Positions 42,755 to 52,873 of a DNA stretch of 64,000 bases are shown in pieces (the first letter of the stretch is position 1; the number at the start of each line of letters is the position of its first letter). The stretch comes from Vibrio sp. CB1-14 (GTDB taxonomy: Bacteria; Pseudomonadota; Gammaproteobacteria; Enterobacterales; Vibrionaceae): assembly GCF_040412085.2 (NCBI RefSeq), contig NZ_CP115920.1, forward strand, positions 3,348,001-3,412,000, in the 5' to 3' direction. Under the pieces are notes generated by a model. That model was not told the DNA's origin. It was given only the letters and a program-made list of their open reading frames with translations, and did no database searches. Both the position numbers and the translations under genes were made by a program.

Positions 42755-44170
42755 ATGCCAAAAATGAATAGCGGGACACTAATTAGGCTGCTTATCTGCT
42801 TTTTAGTGCCCTTTGGCGTCTTGATGATGCCGATTGATTGGATACCCATCGACGATCTCACGCTTATCCAACACCGTTTGTTGGCCATTTTCCTGCTCGC
42901 TGCCTTACTTTGGGTGCTGGAACCCGTACCTGTCTTTGCTACGTCAATATTGATTATCGCCCTTGAACTAGTGATGATTTCAGACAAAGGGCTGCATCTG
43001 TTCCGTACGCCACCTGCAGGCCATGATATCGGTGAGCTCCTGGTGTATACCGACATCTTCAGCGCCTTTTCCTCGCCGATAATCATTCTATTTATGGGCG
43101 GATTTGCACTGGCGATTGCGGCCTCCAAGTATGAGCTTGATAACAACCTAGCTCGAGTCCTGCTGCGCCCTTTTGGCAACCAACCTCGCTTTATCATGCT
43201 TGGTTTAATGCTGATTACTGCTGTGTTCTCGATGTTCATGTCCAATACTGCCACTACAGTAATGATGCTGGCGCTGCTTGGTCCCATTGTGGCCTCTGCG
43301 CCAAAGGGAGACTTAGGTATTAAAGCCTTGGTACTATGTATTCCTATCGCTGCCAATACGGGTGGTATTGCGACCCCTATCGGAACCCCTCCCAATGCCA
43401 TTGCTCTGCAGTACCTAACTGGTGAGAACAGCATCGACTTCCTGCAGTGGATGATGATGGGTCTACCCTTTGTGATCATTCAGCTCACTATCGCTTGGTT
43501 CCTGCTGCAAAAGCTATTCCCTTCTTCAGAAGACAAAATGGTGCTCAAGCTGGAAGGGAAATTCCAGCGTAACTGGCGTGCTATGGTGGTGTATGCCACT
43601 TTCGCAGCGACCATCTTGTTGTGGATGACCACCAAACTGCACGGCATGAACACCTACGTGGTCTCTATCATCCCACTTGCAGTGTTTACCCTAACCGGCA
43701 TCATGGGTAAAGAAGAGCTCAAACTGATCAACTGGGATGTGTTATGGCTGGTTGCCGGTGGTATTGCCATTGGTATCGGCCTCGATAAAACTGGACTCGC
43801 CGAAGCGCTTGCTCATGCCATTGACTATGAGTCTTTGTCACCGGTCGCGGTCGTCATTACTCTGTCGATTGTTTGCTGGTTGATGGCCAACTTTATGTCC
43901 AACACCGCGACCGCCAACCTACTTATGCCCATTGCCGCCGCCATTGGTGCCTCTATGGAGAGTTTGGCCGCCATAGGTGGCTTACAAGGCCTATTGGTTG
44001 TTGTCGCGTTCTCAGCCTCTCTCGGCATGATTTTGCCCGTCTCTACCCCACCTAACTCATTGGCCTATTCAACTGGGCTTATTGAAAGTAAAGACATGGC
44101 GAAAACCGGACTTATCATCGGTCTTATTGGCCTAGTTCTCGTCTACGCGGCGATGCTGATCTTTACCTAG
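42755..44170 (+). CDS. SLC13/DASS-family anion transporter
   Basis: The 471 residues form about 11 membrane segments with two SNT signature motifs, MSNTATTVMM (about 165) and MSNTATANLLMP (about 380), plus IGTPPNAIAL and VSTPPNSLAYS. These are the paired sodium- and substrate-binding loops of the DASS family, which includes VcINDY. The substrate is probably a di- or tricarboxylate or sulfate, but the sequence does not decide. It is preceded by the psd terminator. Confidence 0.88.
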   Translation: MPKMNSGTLIRLLICFLVPFGVLMMPIDWIPIDDLTLIQHRLLAIFLLAALLWVLEPVPVFATSILIIALELVMISDKGLHLFRTPPAGHDIGELLVYTDIFSAFSSPIIILFMGGFALAIAASKYELDNNLARVLLRPFGNQPRFIMLGLMLITAVFSMFMSNTATTVMMLALLGPIVASAPKGDLGIKALVLCIPIAANTGGIATPIGTPPNAIALQYLTGENSIDFLQWMMMGLPFVIIQLTIAWFLLQKLFPSSEDKMVLKLEGKFQRNWRAMVVYATFAATILLWMTTKLHGMNTYVVSIIPLAVFTLTGIMGKEELKLINWDVLWLVAGGIAIGIGLDKTGLAEALAHAIDYESLSPVAVVITLSIVCWLMANFMSNTATANLLMPIAAAIGASMESLAAIGGLQGLLVVVAFSASLGMILPVSTPPNSLAYSTGLIESKDMAKTGLIIGLIGLVLVYAAMLIFT

Positions 44171-44182
44171 TCCCCGAAGTGG

Positions 44183-44208
44183 AATCCTCTTGCTAAGGTG
44201 AGAGGATT
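44183..44208. terminator. Weak hairpin after the SLC13 transporter
   Basis: AATCCTCT and AGAGGATT pair across a 10-base loop, followed by TCAATTGC. The T-tract is poor, so it is only a candidate terminator. Confidence 0.4.
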
Positions 44209-44307
44209 TCAATTGCACTTTCTAAGACCTCATAGTAAAACCTAGTTAAATCATCGAATAATCAATGGTGCTCGCATCGCAGCACTGAGCAAGGACTAGG
44301 GATAGCA

Positions 44308-45204
44308 ATGGGATTTGAATGGCTGGCACTGATCGCTGCCTTTTTGTGGGCGGTTTCAAGCATTATCTCGGTTAAGCCAGCCAAACATTTGGGCTCATTT
44401 TCCTATAGTCGATGGCGAATGGGCTGCACTGCCCTAATACTGTCTTCAATGGCCGCCATCACTGGAGGCTGGACAAGCGTCGAATCCGCTCACATCACAC
44501 CAATGATGCTCTCGGGTTTAATCGGCATCTTTATTGGTGATACTGCACTGTTCGCGTGTTTGAATCGAATGGGACCAAGACAGGCAGGACTGCTGTTTTC
44601 TTGTCACGCAGTATTCTCTGCCGTACTAGGCTATTTTCTTTTCTCAGAGACCATGTCACCCATTGAGCTTGTAGGATCTGCATTGGTTTTCTCTGGCGTC
44701 GCTACCGCAATTTTCTTTGGCCGCAGAGGCTCAAACAACAGTAAAACGAGTGAGCTTGAAACCATCAAAGGCAATGTTTGGTTTGGAGTGGGTTTGGGGG
44801 TCACTGCCGCACTGTGTCAGGCGCTAGGCGGCATTATTGCCAAGCCTGTGATGCAAACCAGTATCGACCCCGTCGCGGCCTCAGCGATTCGTATGATCAC
44901 CGCATTTGTCGCCCATAGCCTGTTCTTATTGACCGGCGCTAAGCACGCAAAAAGTTTGAACCCTATTAACTGGTCCATTTTTGGTATTACCGCGCTCAAT
45001 GGCTTTCTCGCCATGGCAGTCGGCATGACGCTTATTCTGTTTGCTTTGCAGACAGGCAATGTGGGCATGGTCGCGCTGCTCTCATCAACCACACCGATTA
45101 TGGTATTGCCGCTACTTTGGATTTACACCAAGCAAAGACCCAATAAGTACGCCTGGCTTGGTGCCGCGTTTGCTGTCATCGGCACCAGTATTTTGGTGAG
45201 TTAG
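44308..45204 (+). CDS. EamA/DMT-family transporter
   Basis: The 298 residues contain about ten membrane helices in two EamA halves (about 3-140 and 153-297), typical of drug/metabolite transporters. The substrate cannot be inferred. The stop codon overlaps that of the convergent epmA by a few bases. The ATG at 44,308 follows a GGG-containing ribosome site. Confidence 0.88.
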   Translation: MGFEWLALIAAFLWAVSSIISVKPAKHLGSFSYSRWRMGCTALILSSMAAITGGWTSVESAHITPMMLSGLIGIFIGDTALFACLNRMGPRQAGLLFSCHAVFSAVLGYFLFSETMSPIELVGSALVFSGVATAIFFGRRGSNNSKTSELETIKGNVWFGVGLGVTAALCQALGGIIAKPVMQTSIDPVAASAIRMITAFVAHSLFLLTGAKHAKSLNPINWSIFGITALNGFLAMAVGMTLILFALQTGNVGMVALLSSTTPIMVLPLLWIYTKQRPNKYAWLGAAFAVIGTSILVS

Positions 45205-46175
45205 GCTCTCGGGAAAGGAAAAGCGACAACCTCATCAATATGACTTGCTCCCAGAGCGAGCATAATTAGCCTATCGATCCCCAGCGCTACACCAGCGCAA
45301 GCAGGCAGACCCGCTCTTAACGCCTCTATCAAATGATGATCGATCGGCTGAGGTGCAAGACCCATTTGTCCCCGCTTTTGATTGTCTTCTTCAAAGCGCG
45401 CTAATTGCTCTTCCGGGTTGTCCAGCTCATGAAACCCGTTCGCCAGTTCAATACCTTTAAAATAGACTTCAAAGCGGTCAGCAACGCGCTCATCTTCTGG
45501 GTTCACTTTGGCTAGTGCGGCTTGTGAGGCTGGAAAATCGTAAACAAAGGCAGGCGCGTCTTTGCCGATTTGAGTCTCAACTCCCATGCTAAACAGCAGC
45601 TGTAATAGCGTATCGCGATCTTGCTCTTTATCAGCGATATCACTCAAGCCTAGCGGTGCTGCAGCTTCTCGTAGCGCAGACATCTCTGCACTCAAAGGAC
45701 AAACGCTAAGGTGCGTGATAAACGCCTGCTGATAAGTCATACGCTCAGCACGACCACAGCCGAGAACCATCATCAGTAACTCGTCCATCTCATCCATCAA
45801 CTGATGGTGATCAAACCCAACGCGATACCACTCAAGCATGGTGAACTCTGGATTGTGATGACGACCGCTCTCTTCATTACGAAATGCTTTGTTTATCTGA
45901 TAGATAGACCCACTTCCTGCGGCAAGCAGTCGCTTCATATGAAATTCGGGGCTGGTCATAAAATAAAGCTGGCGTCCATCAGCATAACCCGGACCAACAA
46001 ACTCGGTTTTAAAGGTATGTAGATGCACATCGGTCACCGTGGCATGACTCATTGCAGGAGTGTCGACTTCCATTACCTCTCTTGTCATAAAGAAGCTACG
46101 AATAGACTGAATCAGCTTGGCACGTTTTTTAAGTAACGCTATAGACGCTGTGGGCTGCCACTGGTTGGTAATCAT
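45201..46175 (-). CDS. epmA: EF-P--(R)-beta-lysine ligase EpmA
   Basis: EpmA, a truncated class II lysyl-tRNA synthetase homologue, attaches (R)-beta-lysine to Lys34 of EF-P. The 324 residues contain class II motif 2 ([21 protein letters not shown]) and motif 3 ([15 protein letters not shown]), and no anticodon-binding domain. The ATG at 46,175 was preferred over an in-frame ATG at 46,187 because it better matches the E. coli N-terminus. efp and epmB are 5 kb away. Confidence 0.94.
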   Translation of the reverse strand: MITNQWQPTASIALLKKRAKLIQSIRSFFMTREVMEVDTPAMSHATVTDVHLHTFKTEFVGPGYADGRQLYFMTSPEFHMKRLLAAGSGSIYQINKAFRNEESGRHHNPEFTMLEWYRVGFDHHQLMDEMDELLMMVLGCGRAERMTYQQAFITHLSVCPLSAEMSALREAAAPLGLSDIADKEQDRDTLLQLLFSMGVETQIGKDAPAFVYDFPASQAALAKVNPEDERVADRFEVYFKGIELANGFHELDNPEEQLARFEEDNQKRGQMGLAPQPIDHHLIEALRAGLPACAGVALGIDRLIMLALGASHIDEVVAFPFPRA

Positions 46176-46240
46176 TATCAAACTCATTAGTTAATGTTAT
46201 TAATTATTGTAAGTGCGGACTCAAAAGTTCTCAATCACAA

Positions 46241-46254
46241 GTGATATTAATCAC
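46241..46254. promoter_or_regulatory. FNR- or CRP-type palindrome upstream of frdA
   Basis: GTGATATTAATCAC is a perfect palindrome. It contains the FNR core TGAT-N4-ATCA and also the CRP core GTGA-N6-TCAC. It lies between epmA and frdABCD, 169 bp before frdA. The fumarate reductase operon is FNR-activated in related bacteria. I could not place a promoter at the expected distance. Confidence 0.5.
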
Positions 46255-46422
46255 ACATCATAGAAATACTATGCCTCGCCATGCATTACCGGAGAAAAAA
46301 CCTAACTCAGTCAATTTTTTTGCCACGACGCTTATCTAAACTGATTGCCTTGATAAAAAAGCTTTCAAGCCTTTAACTATAACTCGCGAGCAAAACTCGC
46401 TCTCACACACTGGAGGATAACT

Positions 46423-48246
46423 GTGAAAACAATTACCACAGATATCGCAGTCATCGGCGCAGGCGGCGCTGGTCTTCGTACTGCCATTGCAGCAGCAGAA
46501 GCTAACCCAGAAATGGAAGTAGCTCTGATTTCTAAAGTCTACCCTATGCGTTCACATACCGTGGCAGCTGAAGGTGGTTCTGCGGCTGTAATTAAGGATG
46601 AAGATAGCCTAGATAACCACTTCAACGATACCGTTGGCGGTGGTGACTGGCTTTGTGAACAGGATGTTGTTGAATATTTCGTTGAAAATGCCACACGTGA
46701 AATGATCCAGATGGAACAATGGGGTTGTCCATGGAGCCGTAAAGAAAACGGTGAAGTGAATGTCCGTCGTTTCGGTGGTATGAAAGTAGAACGCACATGG
46801 TTTGCAGCGGATAAAACCGGCTTCCATATGCTACATACTCTGTTCCAAACGTCGATGAAGTACGAGCAAATCAAACGATTTGATGAGTATTTTGTGGTTG
46901 ACCTACTTGTGGTTGAAGGCGAGGTTCAGGGCCTGATTGCAATTCATATGTCTGAAGGTGAACTGGTCACTATCAAGGCAAAATCAGTTGTCCTAGCAAC
47001 CGGCGGCGCGGGTCGTGTTTATCACTGTAATACTAACGGCGGCATCGTGACTGGCGACGGTATGGCGATGGCGTATCGTCACGGTGTTCCACTACGTGAT
47101 ATGGAGTTTGTTCAGTACCACCCAACAGGTCTGCCTGGCACAGGTATTCTAATGACCGAAGGTTGTCGTGGTGAAGGCGGCATCATCGTTAACAAGAACG
47201 GCTACCGTTACCTACAAGACTATGGCATGGGCCCTGAAACACCGGTTGGCCAGCCAAAAAACAAATACATGGAACTGGGTCCTCGTGACAAAGTTTCTCA
47301 AGCATTCTGGCATGAGCAGCAAAAAGGCAACACCATCAAGCACCCACTGGGTGATGTGGTGCACCTTGACCTTCGCCACCTTGGTGAAGAGTACCTACAA
47401 GAGCGTCTACCGTTCATCTGTGAGCTCGCAAAAGCGTACGTCAACGTTGACCCTGCAAAAGAGCCAATCCCAATTCGTCCAACCGTGCACTACACCATGG
47501 GTGGTATTGAAACCAACGGTACTTGTGAAACTCGTATTCAAGGTCTATTCGCTGTTGGTGAATGTGCGTCCGTCGGTCTTCACGGTGCGAACCGCCTAGG
47601 TTCTAACTCTCTCGCTGAATTTGTCGTCTTCGGCCGCGTTGCCGGTGAGCAAGCGGTTGAGCGCGCTAAAGCGTTCAAGGGCTGGGATGACAGCGCTATC
47701 GAAGAGCAAGTGAAGGCAGTAGAAGCACGCATTGCTGCACTGATGAATCAAGAAGGCGATGAAAACTGGGCAGAAATTCGCACCGAAATGGGCCACACCA
47801 TGGAAGCAGGCTGTGGTATCTACCGCCAAGAAGATCTGATGCAAGCGACGCTTGATAAGATTGCGGAGCTGAAACAGCGCTATAAGAAAATCAGCATTAA
47901 AGACAAAGGTAAAGTATTCAACACTGACCTGCTGTACGCCATTGAGGTGGGTTACGGCCTAGAAGTGGCTGAAGCTATGGTTCACTCTGCAATCTTGCGT
48001 AAAGAGTCTCGTGGTGCGCACCAACGTCTCGATGACGGTTGCACTGAGCGTGATGATGAGAACTACCTAAAACACTCGCTAGCCTTCTTTAACGAAGACA
48101 GTGCGCCAAGCATTGACTACGGCAACGTCACCATCACTAAGTCGCAGCCTAAAGCGCGTCTATACGGTGAAGCAGCAGAAAAAGCAGCAGCAGAAGAAGC
48201 GGCGAAGCAAGCTAACAAAGATCAAAATGCGGAGGAGCAAGCATAA
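46423..48246 (+). CDS. frdA: Fumarate reductase flavoprotein subunit
   Basis: FrdA reduces fumarate to succinate in anaerobic respiration at the cytoplasmic face of the inner membrane. The 607 residues have the FAD-binding [10 protein letters not shown] (about 12-21), the covalent-FAD histidine in [12 protein letters not shown] (about 44), and catalytic segments [11 protein letters not shown] and [12 protein letters not shown]. It starts with GTG behind TGGAGG. The stop shares a base with the frdB ATG. Confidence 0.97.
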   Translation: MKTITTDIAVIGAGGAGLRTAIAAAEANPEMEVALISKVYPMRSHTVAAEGGSAAVIKDEDSLDNHFNDTVGGGDWLCEQDVVEYFVENATREMIQMEQWGCPWSRKENGEVNVRRFGGMKVERTWFAADKTGFHMLHTLFQTSMKYEQIKRFDEYFVVDLLVVEGEVQGLIAIHMSEGELVTIKAKSVVLATGGAGRVYHCNTNGGIVTGDGMAMAYRHGVPLRDMEFVQYHPTGLPGTGILMTEGCRGEGGIIVNKNGYRYLQDYGMGPETPVGQPKNKYMELGPRDKVSQAFWHEQQKGNTIKHPLGDVVHLDLRHLGEEYLQERLPFICELAKAYVNVDPAKEPIPIRPTVHYTMGGIETNGTCETRIQGLFAVGECASVGLHGANRLGSNSLAEFVVFGRVAGEQAVERAKAFKGWDDSAIEEQVKAVEARIAALMNQEGDENWAEIRTEMGHTMEAGCGIYRQEDLMQATLDKIAELKQRYKKISIKDKGKVFNTDLLYAIEVGYGLEVAEAMVHSAILRKESRGAHQRLDDGCTERDDENYLKHSLAFFNEDSAPSIDYGNVTITKSQPKARLYGEAAEKAAAEEAAKQANKDQNAEEQA

Positions 48247-48986
48247 TGTCAGCAAACCGTATTCAGAAAGTGGAAATCCTGCGCTACGACCCAGAGAAAG
48301 ACGCAGAACCGTATTTCCAAACCTTCGAAGTACCGTTCGATGAGACCATGTCTGTGCTCGATGCGATTGGTTACATTAAAGACCACCTAGACAAAGACCT
48401 GTCTTACCGCTGGTCTTGTCGTATGGCGATTTGTGGCTCTTGCGGCATCATGGTGAACGGCGTGCCAAAACTGGCGTGTAAGAGCTTCCTCCGTGATCAT
48501 CAAAATGGTCTGAAGATTGAGCCTCTTGCAAACTTCCCAATCGAGAAAGACTTGATTGTCGACATGACGCCGTTTATCGAGCGCCTAGAAGCCATCAAGC
48601 CATACATCATTGGTAACGACCGTAAGCCAGAAGATGGCACTAACATCCAAACCCCGGAGCAAATGGCGAAGTACAAGCAGTTTGCTGGTTGTATCAACTG
48701 TGGTCTTTGCTACGCGGCATGCCCTCAGTTTGGTCTAAACCCTGAGTTTATTGGTCCTGCTGCACTGACACTGGCGCATCGTTATAACCTCGACAGCCGT
48801 GACAATGGTGCGGCTGAACGTATGAAGATGATCAACGGCGAGAATGGCGCTTGGGGCTGTACGTTTGTGGGCTACTGCTCTGAAGTGTGTCCGAAGAACG
48901 TTGACCCAGCAGCGGCAGTAAACCAAGGCAAAGTGGCGTCTTCACAAGACTTCGTTATTGCCATGCTTAAACCACAGGAGGCATAG
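48246..48986 (+). CDS. frdB: Fumarate reductase iron-sulfur subunit
   Basis: FrdB moves electrons from menaquinol to FrdA through three clusters. The 246 residues show [2Fe-2S] ligands [11 protein letters not shown] plus a later Cys, and ferredoxin-type motifs [12 protein letters not shown] and [17 protein letters not shown] for the [4Fe-4S] and [3Fe-4S] clusters. It overlaps frdA by one base. Confidence 0.97.
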   Translation: MSANRIQKVEILRYDPEKDAEPYFQTFEVPFDETMSVLDAIGYIKDHLDKDLSYRWSCRMAICGSCGIMVNGVPKLACKSFLRDHQNGLKIEPLANFPIEKDLIVDMTPFIERLEAIKPYIIGNDRKPEDGTNIQTPEQMAKYKQFAGCINCGLCYAACPQFGLNPEFIGPAALTLAHRYNLDSRDNGAAERMKMINGENGAWGCTFVGYCSEVCPKNVDPAAAVNQGKVASSQDFVIAMLKPQEA

Positions 48987-48987
48987 A

Positions 48988-49371
48988 ATGAGTAACAGAA
49001 AACCTTATGTTCGTGAGATGAAGCGAACTTGGTGGAAAGATCACCCATTTTATCGCTTCTACATGCTACGTGAAGCCACCGTACTGCCACTGATCCTATT
49101 CACTGTCTTCCTGACATTTGGTCTAGGTTCGCTAGTGAAAGGCCCAGAAGCTTGGCAAGGCTGGCTGGACTTTATGGCTAACCCAATTGTTATCGCGATC
49201 AACATCGTGGCGCTTGCGGGAAGCCTGTTCCACGCGCAAACCTTCTTCAGCATGATGCCACAGGTCATGCCAATCAAACTGAAAGGCAAGCCAGTAGAGA
49301 AGAAGACCATTGTCCTAGCACAGTGGGCAGCTGTTGCAGCTATCTCACTAGTTGTTCTCATCATTGTATAA
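48988..49371 (+). CDS. frdC: Fumarate reductase membrane subunit C
   Basis: FrdC is one of two membrane anchors that bind menaquinol. The 127 residues start MSNRKPYVREMKRTWWKDHPFYRFYMLRE, close to E. coli FrdC, and have three hydrophobic helices. The ATG at 48,988, one base after the frdB stop and behind AGGAGG, was chosen over an upstream in-frame ATG. Confidence 0.96.
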   Translation: MSNRKPYVREMKRTWWKDHPFYRFYMLREATVLPLILFTVFLTFGLGSLVKGPEAWQGWLDFMANPIVIAINIVALAGSLFHAQTFFSMMPQVMPIKLKGKPVEKKTIVLAQWAAVAAISLVVLIIV

Positions 49372-49381
49372 GGAGTGAATC

Positions 49382-49744
49382 GTGATTAATCAAAACCCAA
49401 AACGCTCTGACGAACCCGTATGGTGGGGACTGTTTGGTGCCGGTGGTACATGGTTTGCCATGATCACCCCTGTCACTGTACTTGTGCTGGGTATCTTAGT
49501 ACCAATGGGCATTATTAGCCCAGAGGCGATGAGCTATGAGCGAGTGGCAGACTTTGCGACTAGCATCATCGGTGCTCTATTTATTATCGCTACGCTAGCA
49601 CTGCCAATGTGGCATGCAATGCACCGCCTACACCACGGCATGCACGATCTTAAGATCCATGCGGGTGTGGTTGGTAAGATTATTTGCTACTTTTTTGCAG
49701 CACTCATCAGCGCACTATCGATTATCTTCATCTTTATGATCTAG
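49382..49744 (+). CDS. frdD: Fumarate reductase membrane subunit D
   Basis: FrdD is the second membrane anchor. The 120 residues begin [24 protein letters not shown], a family hallmark, with three membrane helices and the [13 protein letters not shown] segment. It starts with GTG behind AAGGAG and is followed by a terminator, so it ends the operon. Confidence 0.96.
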   Translation: MINQNPKRSDEPVWWGLFGAGGTWFAMITPVTVLVLGILVPMGIISPEAMSYERVADFATSIIGALFIIATLALPMWHAMHRLHHGMHDLKIHAGVVGKIICYFFAALISALSIIFIFMI

Positions 49745-49760
49745 TCATACTCGAGCAAAC

Positions 49761-49789
49761 AAAAAGGCAGCGAACTCGCTGCCTTTTTT
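49761..49789 (+). terminator. Terminator of frdABCD
   Basis: AAAAAGGCAGCGA-ACTC-GCTGCCTTTTTT-like hairpin 17 bp after frdD, with a T-tract on the plus strand. Confidence 0.9.
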
Positions 49790-49885
49790 AATGTGACCTG
49801 TTCAGAAATCGGACACACCCTTACATTGTCGCCCTCTCTCTATCGATAGAATCATCAGCAATAAATAACAACAAGAGATGTAACA

Positions 49886-50581
49886 ATGAAAAAGTCTATT
49901 TGCGTACTCATGATTTCCGGTGCGCTATTTGGGTGTGGTTCTACCGTAACAATGGAAAAGTCACAAGCGGTTTCTCAGCAGCCTGAATTGCTGCTTAAAA
50001 CCGATGGCACTTTTTGGGGCTTTGGTCCTGAGGGAACGTTCGATATCGCAGGTCGCTACCACGGTAAATACTCGCGCAGTGCTTCTACTAGCTCTTGGTT
50101 CAATACCATCAATACCAAAGACGGAGAGATGGTTGCTGAGGTGACGCGTAATGATAATGGCGAGACTTGGACGCTAGTATGCAGCGGTGGTGGCACCAGC
50201 GTCGATATCGGCAGTTTCTCATTTGGCGGTAATGACCCGTATATTTGCCAAATCAGTGAGGCTGGTAAGAGTGTTGGCGAGTACAAAATGGAACGTAAAT
50301 CGGAAGCCATCAGCTTATCGACCGCCAAAAAAGAACAAGGCTTTATCCGCTTGAACAGCACTCACTTCAACGTCGCTTCCGTGCACGATGGTGAAGGGCT
50401 GATGATGAGTGTTGATAACCCACTGGGGTACAGCTTTAGTCGCGGCAGTGTCGAAGTCGCAGCTGCACAAACCAATGGCGGTATCACGCTACAAACGTTA
50501 GCCGATTTGCCAGAAGCAGAAATGGACACTCTAGCATTAGGTACTGTTGCCAGCGCACTTAGTTGGCGTCCTGAAGAGTAA
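49886..50581 (+). CDS. Uncharacterised lipoprotein
   Basis: The 231 residues begin with a signal peptide and lipobox (GALFGC, Cys17). The rest is rich in Gly, Ser and Thr and looks like a mostly beta fold, with two further cysteines (LVCSGG and PYICQI, about 98 and 115) that could form a disulfide. I do not recognise the family. It lies between frdD and efp, each side bounded by terminators, so it is probably transcribed alone. Confidence 0.7.
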   Translation: MKKSICVLMISGALFGCGSTVTMEKSQAVSQQPELLLKTDGTFWGFGPEGTFDIAGRYHGKYSRSASTSSWFNTINTKDGEMVAEVTRNDNGETWTLVCSGGGTSVDIGSFSFGGNDPYICQISEAGKSVGEYKMERKSEAISLSTAKKEQGFIRLNSTHFNVASVHDGEGLMMSVDNPLGYSFSRGSVEVAAAQTNGGITLQTLADLPEAEMDTLALGTVASALSWRPEE

Positions 50582-50603
50582 CCCCTACTCCCACACCAGA
50601 AAC

Positions 50604-50630
50604 AAAAAAGGTCGCCATTTGGCGACCTTT
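50604..50630. terminator. Bidirectional terminator between the lipoprotein gene and efp
   Basis: AAAGGTCGCC-ATTT-GGCGACCTTT lies between the two convergent genes. The minus side has a longer T-tract (six Ts), so it ends efp best and can also stop the plus-strand transcript. Confidence 0.88.
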
Positions 50631-50652
50631 AGAATTTTTCAGTTTAAGATGA

Positions 50653-51219
50653 TTACTTAACGCGACCTACGTATTCCGCAGTACGAGTATCAACTTTGAT
50701 CACTTCACCAATCTGGATAAATAGTGGTACACGTACCACAGCGCCAGTTGTTAGTGTTGCAGGCTTACCACCAGTACCTTGTGTATCACCTTTCAGACCT
50801 GGATCCGTTTCTGTTACTTCCAGCTCAACAAAGTTAGGCGGAGTCACAGTAATTGGGTTACCATTCCAAAGAGTAATCATACAAGTGTTGTTTTCTACCA
50901 ACCATTTCGCGTTGTCGCCAACCGCTTTAACGTCCGCAGCGATTTGTTCGAATGTTTCGCTGTTCATAAAGTGGTAGAATTCACCATCTGTATATAGGTA
51001 GTCTAGGTCGATGTCCATCACGTCAGCAACTTCAACAGTTTCGCCAGACTTGAAGGTTTTCTCTAGAACTTTACCAGACAGTAGCTTACGAATTTTAACG
51101 CGGTTGAACGCTTGACCTTTACCTGGCTTCACGTATTCGTTTTCTAGAATTACGCAAGGCTCGTTGTCCAGCATTAGTTTAAGACCGCCTTTAAATTCAT
51201 TGGTGCTAACAGTAGCCAT
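50653..51219 (-). CDS. efp: Translation elongation factor P
   Basis: EF-P relieves ribosome stalling at polyproline motifs. The 188 residues have the three-domain form, with the modified lysine Lys34 in KPGKGQAF, the target of EpmA and EpmB. The efp and epmB starts are only 33 bp apart in opposite directions, so their promoters must lie partly in coding sequence. Confidence 0.97.
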   Translation of the reverse strand: MATVSTNEFKGGLKLMLDNEPCVILENEYVKPGKGQAFNRVKIRKLLSGKVLEKTFKSGETVEVADVMDIDLDYLYTDGEFYHFMNSETFEQIAADVKAVGDNAKWLVENNTCMITLWNGNPITVTPPNFVELEVTETDPGLKGDTQGTGGKPATLTTGAVVRVPLFIQIGEVIKVDTRTAEYVGRVK

Positions 51220-51252
51220 TGTATCCTCTTAGTGTTCTTCGAGTTAAATTTA

Positions 51253-52275
51253 ATGTCGCCTATCATAACCCGAAATCTTGTTTCTGTTGAGCAAAACTGG
51301 CTCAAACAGCTATCGAATGCGATCTCAGACCCTTACAAACTGCTTGAGCAGTTAGAAATTGAGGCGACCCCTTGGGAAAACGGACTCAAAGCAAGACGCT
51401 TGTTTCCCATGCGCGTTCCTCAAAGCTTTGTCGATCGCATGGAAAAAGGCAACCCGTACGATCCTTTGCTAAGACAGGTACTGCCTCTTAGCCAGGAGTT
51501 TGAAATCCATGATGGCTATTCAACCGACCCACTCGAAGAACAAGATAGTGCTGTACCAGGCCTTCTGCACAAATACCGCAATCGCGCTTTGATGATTGTA
51601 AAAGGTGGCTGTGCGGTGAACTGTCGCTACTGCTTTCGCCGCCATTTTCCGTACGATGAGAACAAAGGTGGCAAAAGCAACTGGCAACTGGCTCTCGACT
51701 ACATCGCAAATAAACCTGAGATTGATGAGATCATCTTATCTGGCGGCGATCCATTGATGGCCAAAGATAGTGAACTTGCTTGGCTGATTGAACGTGCTGA
51801 ACAGATCCCACACCTCAAAACACTTCGCATTCATTCTCGCCTTCCGGTCGTGATACCAGCGCGAATTACTGAGCAGCTTTGTCACTTGCTCGCAAACACT
51901 CGTCTTAACACTGTGCTGGTTACTCATATCAACCATGCCAACGAGATAGATAATGAGCTCAAGCTAGCAATGGCGCGTATTAAAGCTAGCGGTACGACAC
52001 TTCTCAACCAAGGCGTACTGCTTAAAGGAGTCAACGATAGCGTGGATGCTCAGTTCGAGCTCAGCCACGCGCTGTTTGGCGCAGGAATTCTGCCGTATTA
52101 CCTGCATGTACTCGATAAGGTACAAGGTGCAGCGCATTTCTACATCAGTGATGAACAAGCGAAAACGATCATCCAAGGTTTGATTGCTCGCGTGTCGGGC
52201 TACCTTGTGCCTAAGCTCACGCGAGAAGAAGGCGGTAAGGCGAGTAAAACGCCGCTTGATCTGCATCTCGAGTAA
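51253..52275 (+). CDS. epmB: EF-P lysine 2,3-aminomutase EpmB
   Basis: EpmB is a radical SAM enzyme that turns lysine into (R)-beta-lysine for EF-P. The 340 residues show the CxxxCxxC cluster motif GGCAVNCRYCFRRHF (Cys120, 124, 127), the GGDPL motif and a PLP-binding lysine region. The ATG at 51,253 (MSPIITRN) was chosen. The frame is also open seven codons earlier. Confidence 0.94.
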   Translation: MSPIITRNLVSVEQNWLKQLSNAISDPYKLLEQLEIEATPWENGLKARRLFPMRVPQSFVDRMEKGNPYDPLLRQVLPLSQEFEIHDGYSTDPLEEQDSAVPGLLHKYRNRALMIVKGGCAVNCRYCFRRHFPYDENKGGKSNWQLALDYIANKPEIDEIILSGGDPLMAKDSELAWLIERAEQIPHLKTLRIHSRLPVVIPARITEQLCHLLANTRLNTVLVTHINHANEIDNELKLAMARIKASGTTLLNQGVLLKGVNDSVDAQFELSHALFGAGILPYYLHVLDKVQGAAHFYISDEQAKTIIQGLIARVSGYLVPKLTREEGGKASKTPLDLHLE

Positions 52276-52352
52276 TTTTTTCCGTCTCGACAAAATGATT
52301 TTGTTCGATCAGGCGGTCTTTTAGTCAGATACTGCGCTTTTTAGGAGGCAAT

Positions 52353-52835
52353 GTGGAACTGACACAACTACTCGATATGGGGCCGTTCTCATGGCAAGCG
52401 TTGGGGGCCTGTGTCCTCAACGGCGCCCTGGTTGGTCTTGAACGACAGACTCGTGGTAAGCCGGTAGGTATTCGCACCGCTATCTTAATCGTATCAGGTA
52501 CTTACCTGTTTATGTCCATGGCGGTATCACTATCCCCTAACACGCTAGATCAAGCGCGAGTACTCGGGCAAATCATTACTGGTGTTGGCTTTTTGGGTGC
52601 AGGGGTGATGATGACTCAAGATGGCAAGATCCATGGGGTGACGTCAGCTGCGGTGATCTGGGTGTTGGCCGGTCTCGGCATGATGATAGGGCTGGGGCAT
52701 CACAAAGAATCGGTGATCTTAACGGTTTTAGCGCTAACGGTACTCCTTGGCGTGGACAAGATTGAAAGCAGCTTTAAGAGCTTGCGACGTGGTGTGCACC
52801 AAACCATGCAAAACCGCAACCGAACGCGCAAATAA
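52353..52835 (+). CDS. MgtC/SapB-family membrane protein
   Basis: The 160 residues match the N-terminal membrane part of the MgtC family: about four or five helices, with the conserved GALVGLERQTRGKPVGIRT block and GVGFLGAGVMM. The C-terminal cytoplasmic domain of the virulence MgtC is missing, so this is the short form of unknown role. The start is GTG behind AGGAGG. Its stop codon touches the left half of a terminator split by the IS. Confidence 0.86.
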   Translation: MELTQLLDMGPFSWQALGACVLNGALVGLERQTRGKPVGIRTAILIVSGTYLFMSMAVSLSPNTLDQARVLGQIITGVGFLGAGVMMTQDGKIHGVTSAAVIWVLAGLGMMIGLGHHKESVILTVLALTVLLGVDKIESSFKSLRRGVHQTMQNRNRTRK

Positions 52836-52842
52836 AAAGCCC

Positions 52843-52851
52843 TGCTTAGCA
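52843..52851 (+). repeat. Left target-site duplication, TGCTTAGCA
   Basis: This 9-bp sequence is repeated exactly at 54,278-54,286, on the other side of the IS. It fits the IS10-type target pattern NGCTNAGCN. Before insertion it formed the top of a hairpin (AAAGCCC + TGCTTAGCA + GGGCTTT). Confidence 0.8.
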
Positions 52852-52873
52852 GTAATGCTTGTAAGTTAAGAAG

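Noticed and set aside
42736..43479. Long minus-strand open frame (247 codons) within the SLC13 transporter
   Set aside because: It is antisense to a well-conserved membrane protein and its translation has no recognisable features. Similar shadows occur throughout the window.
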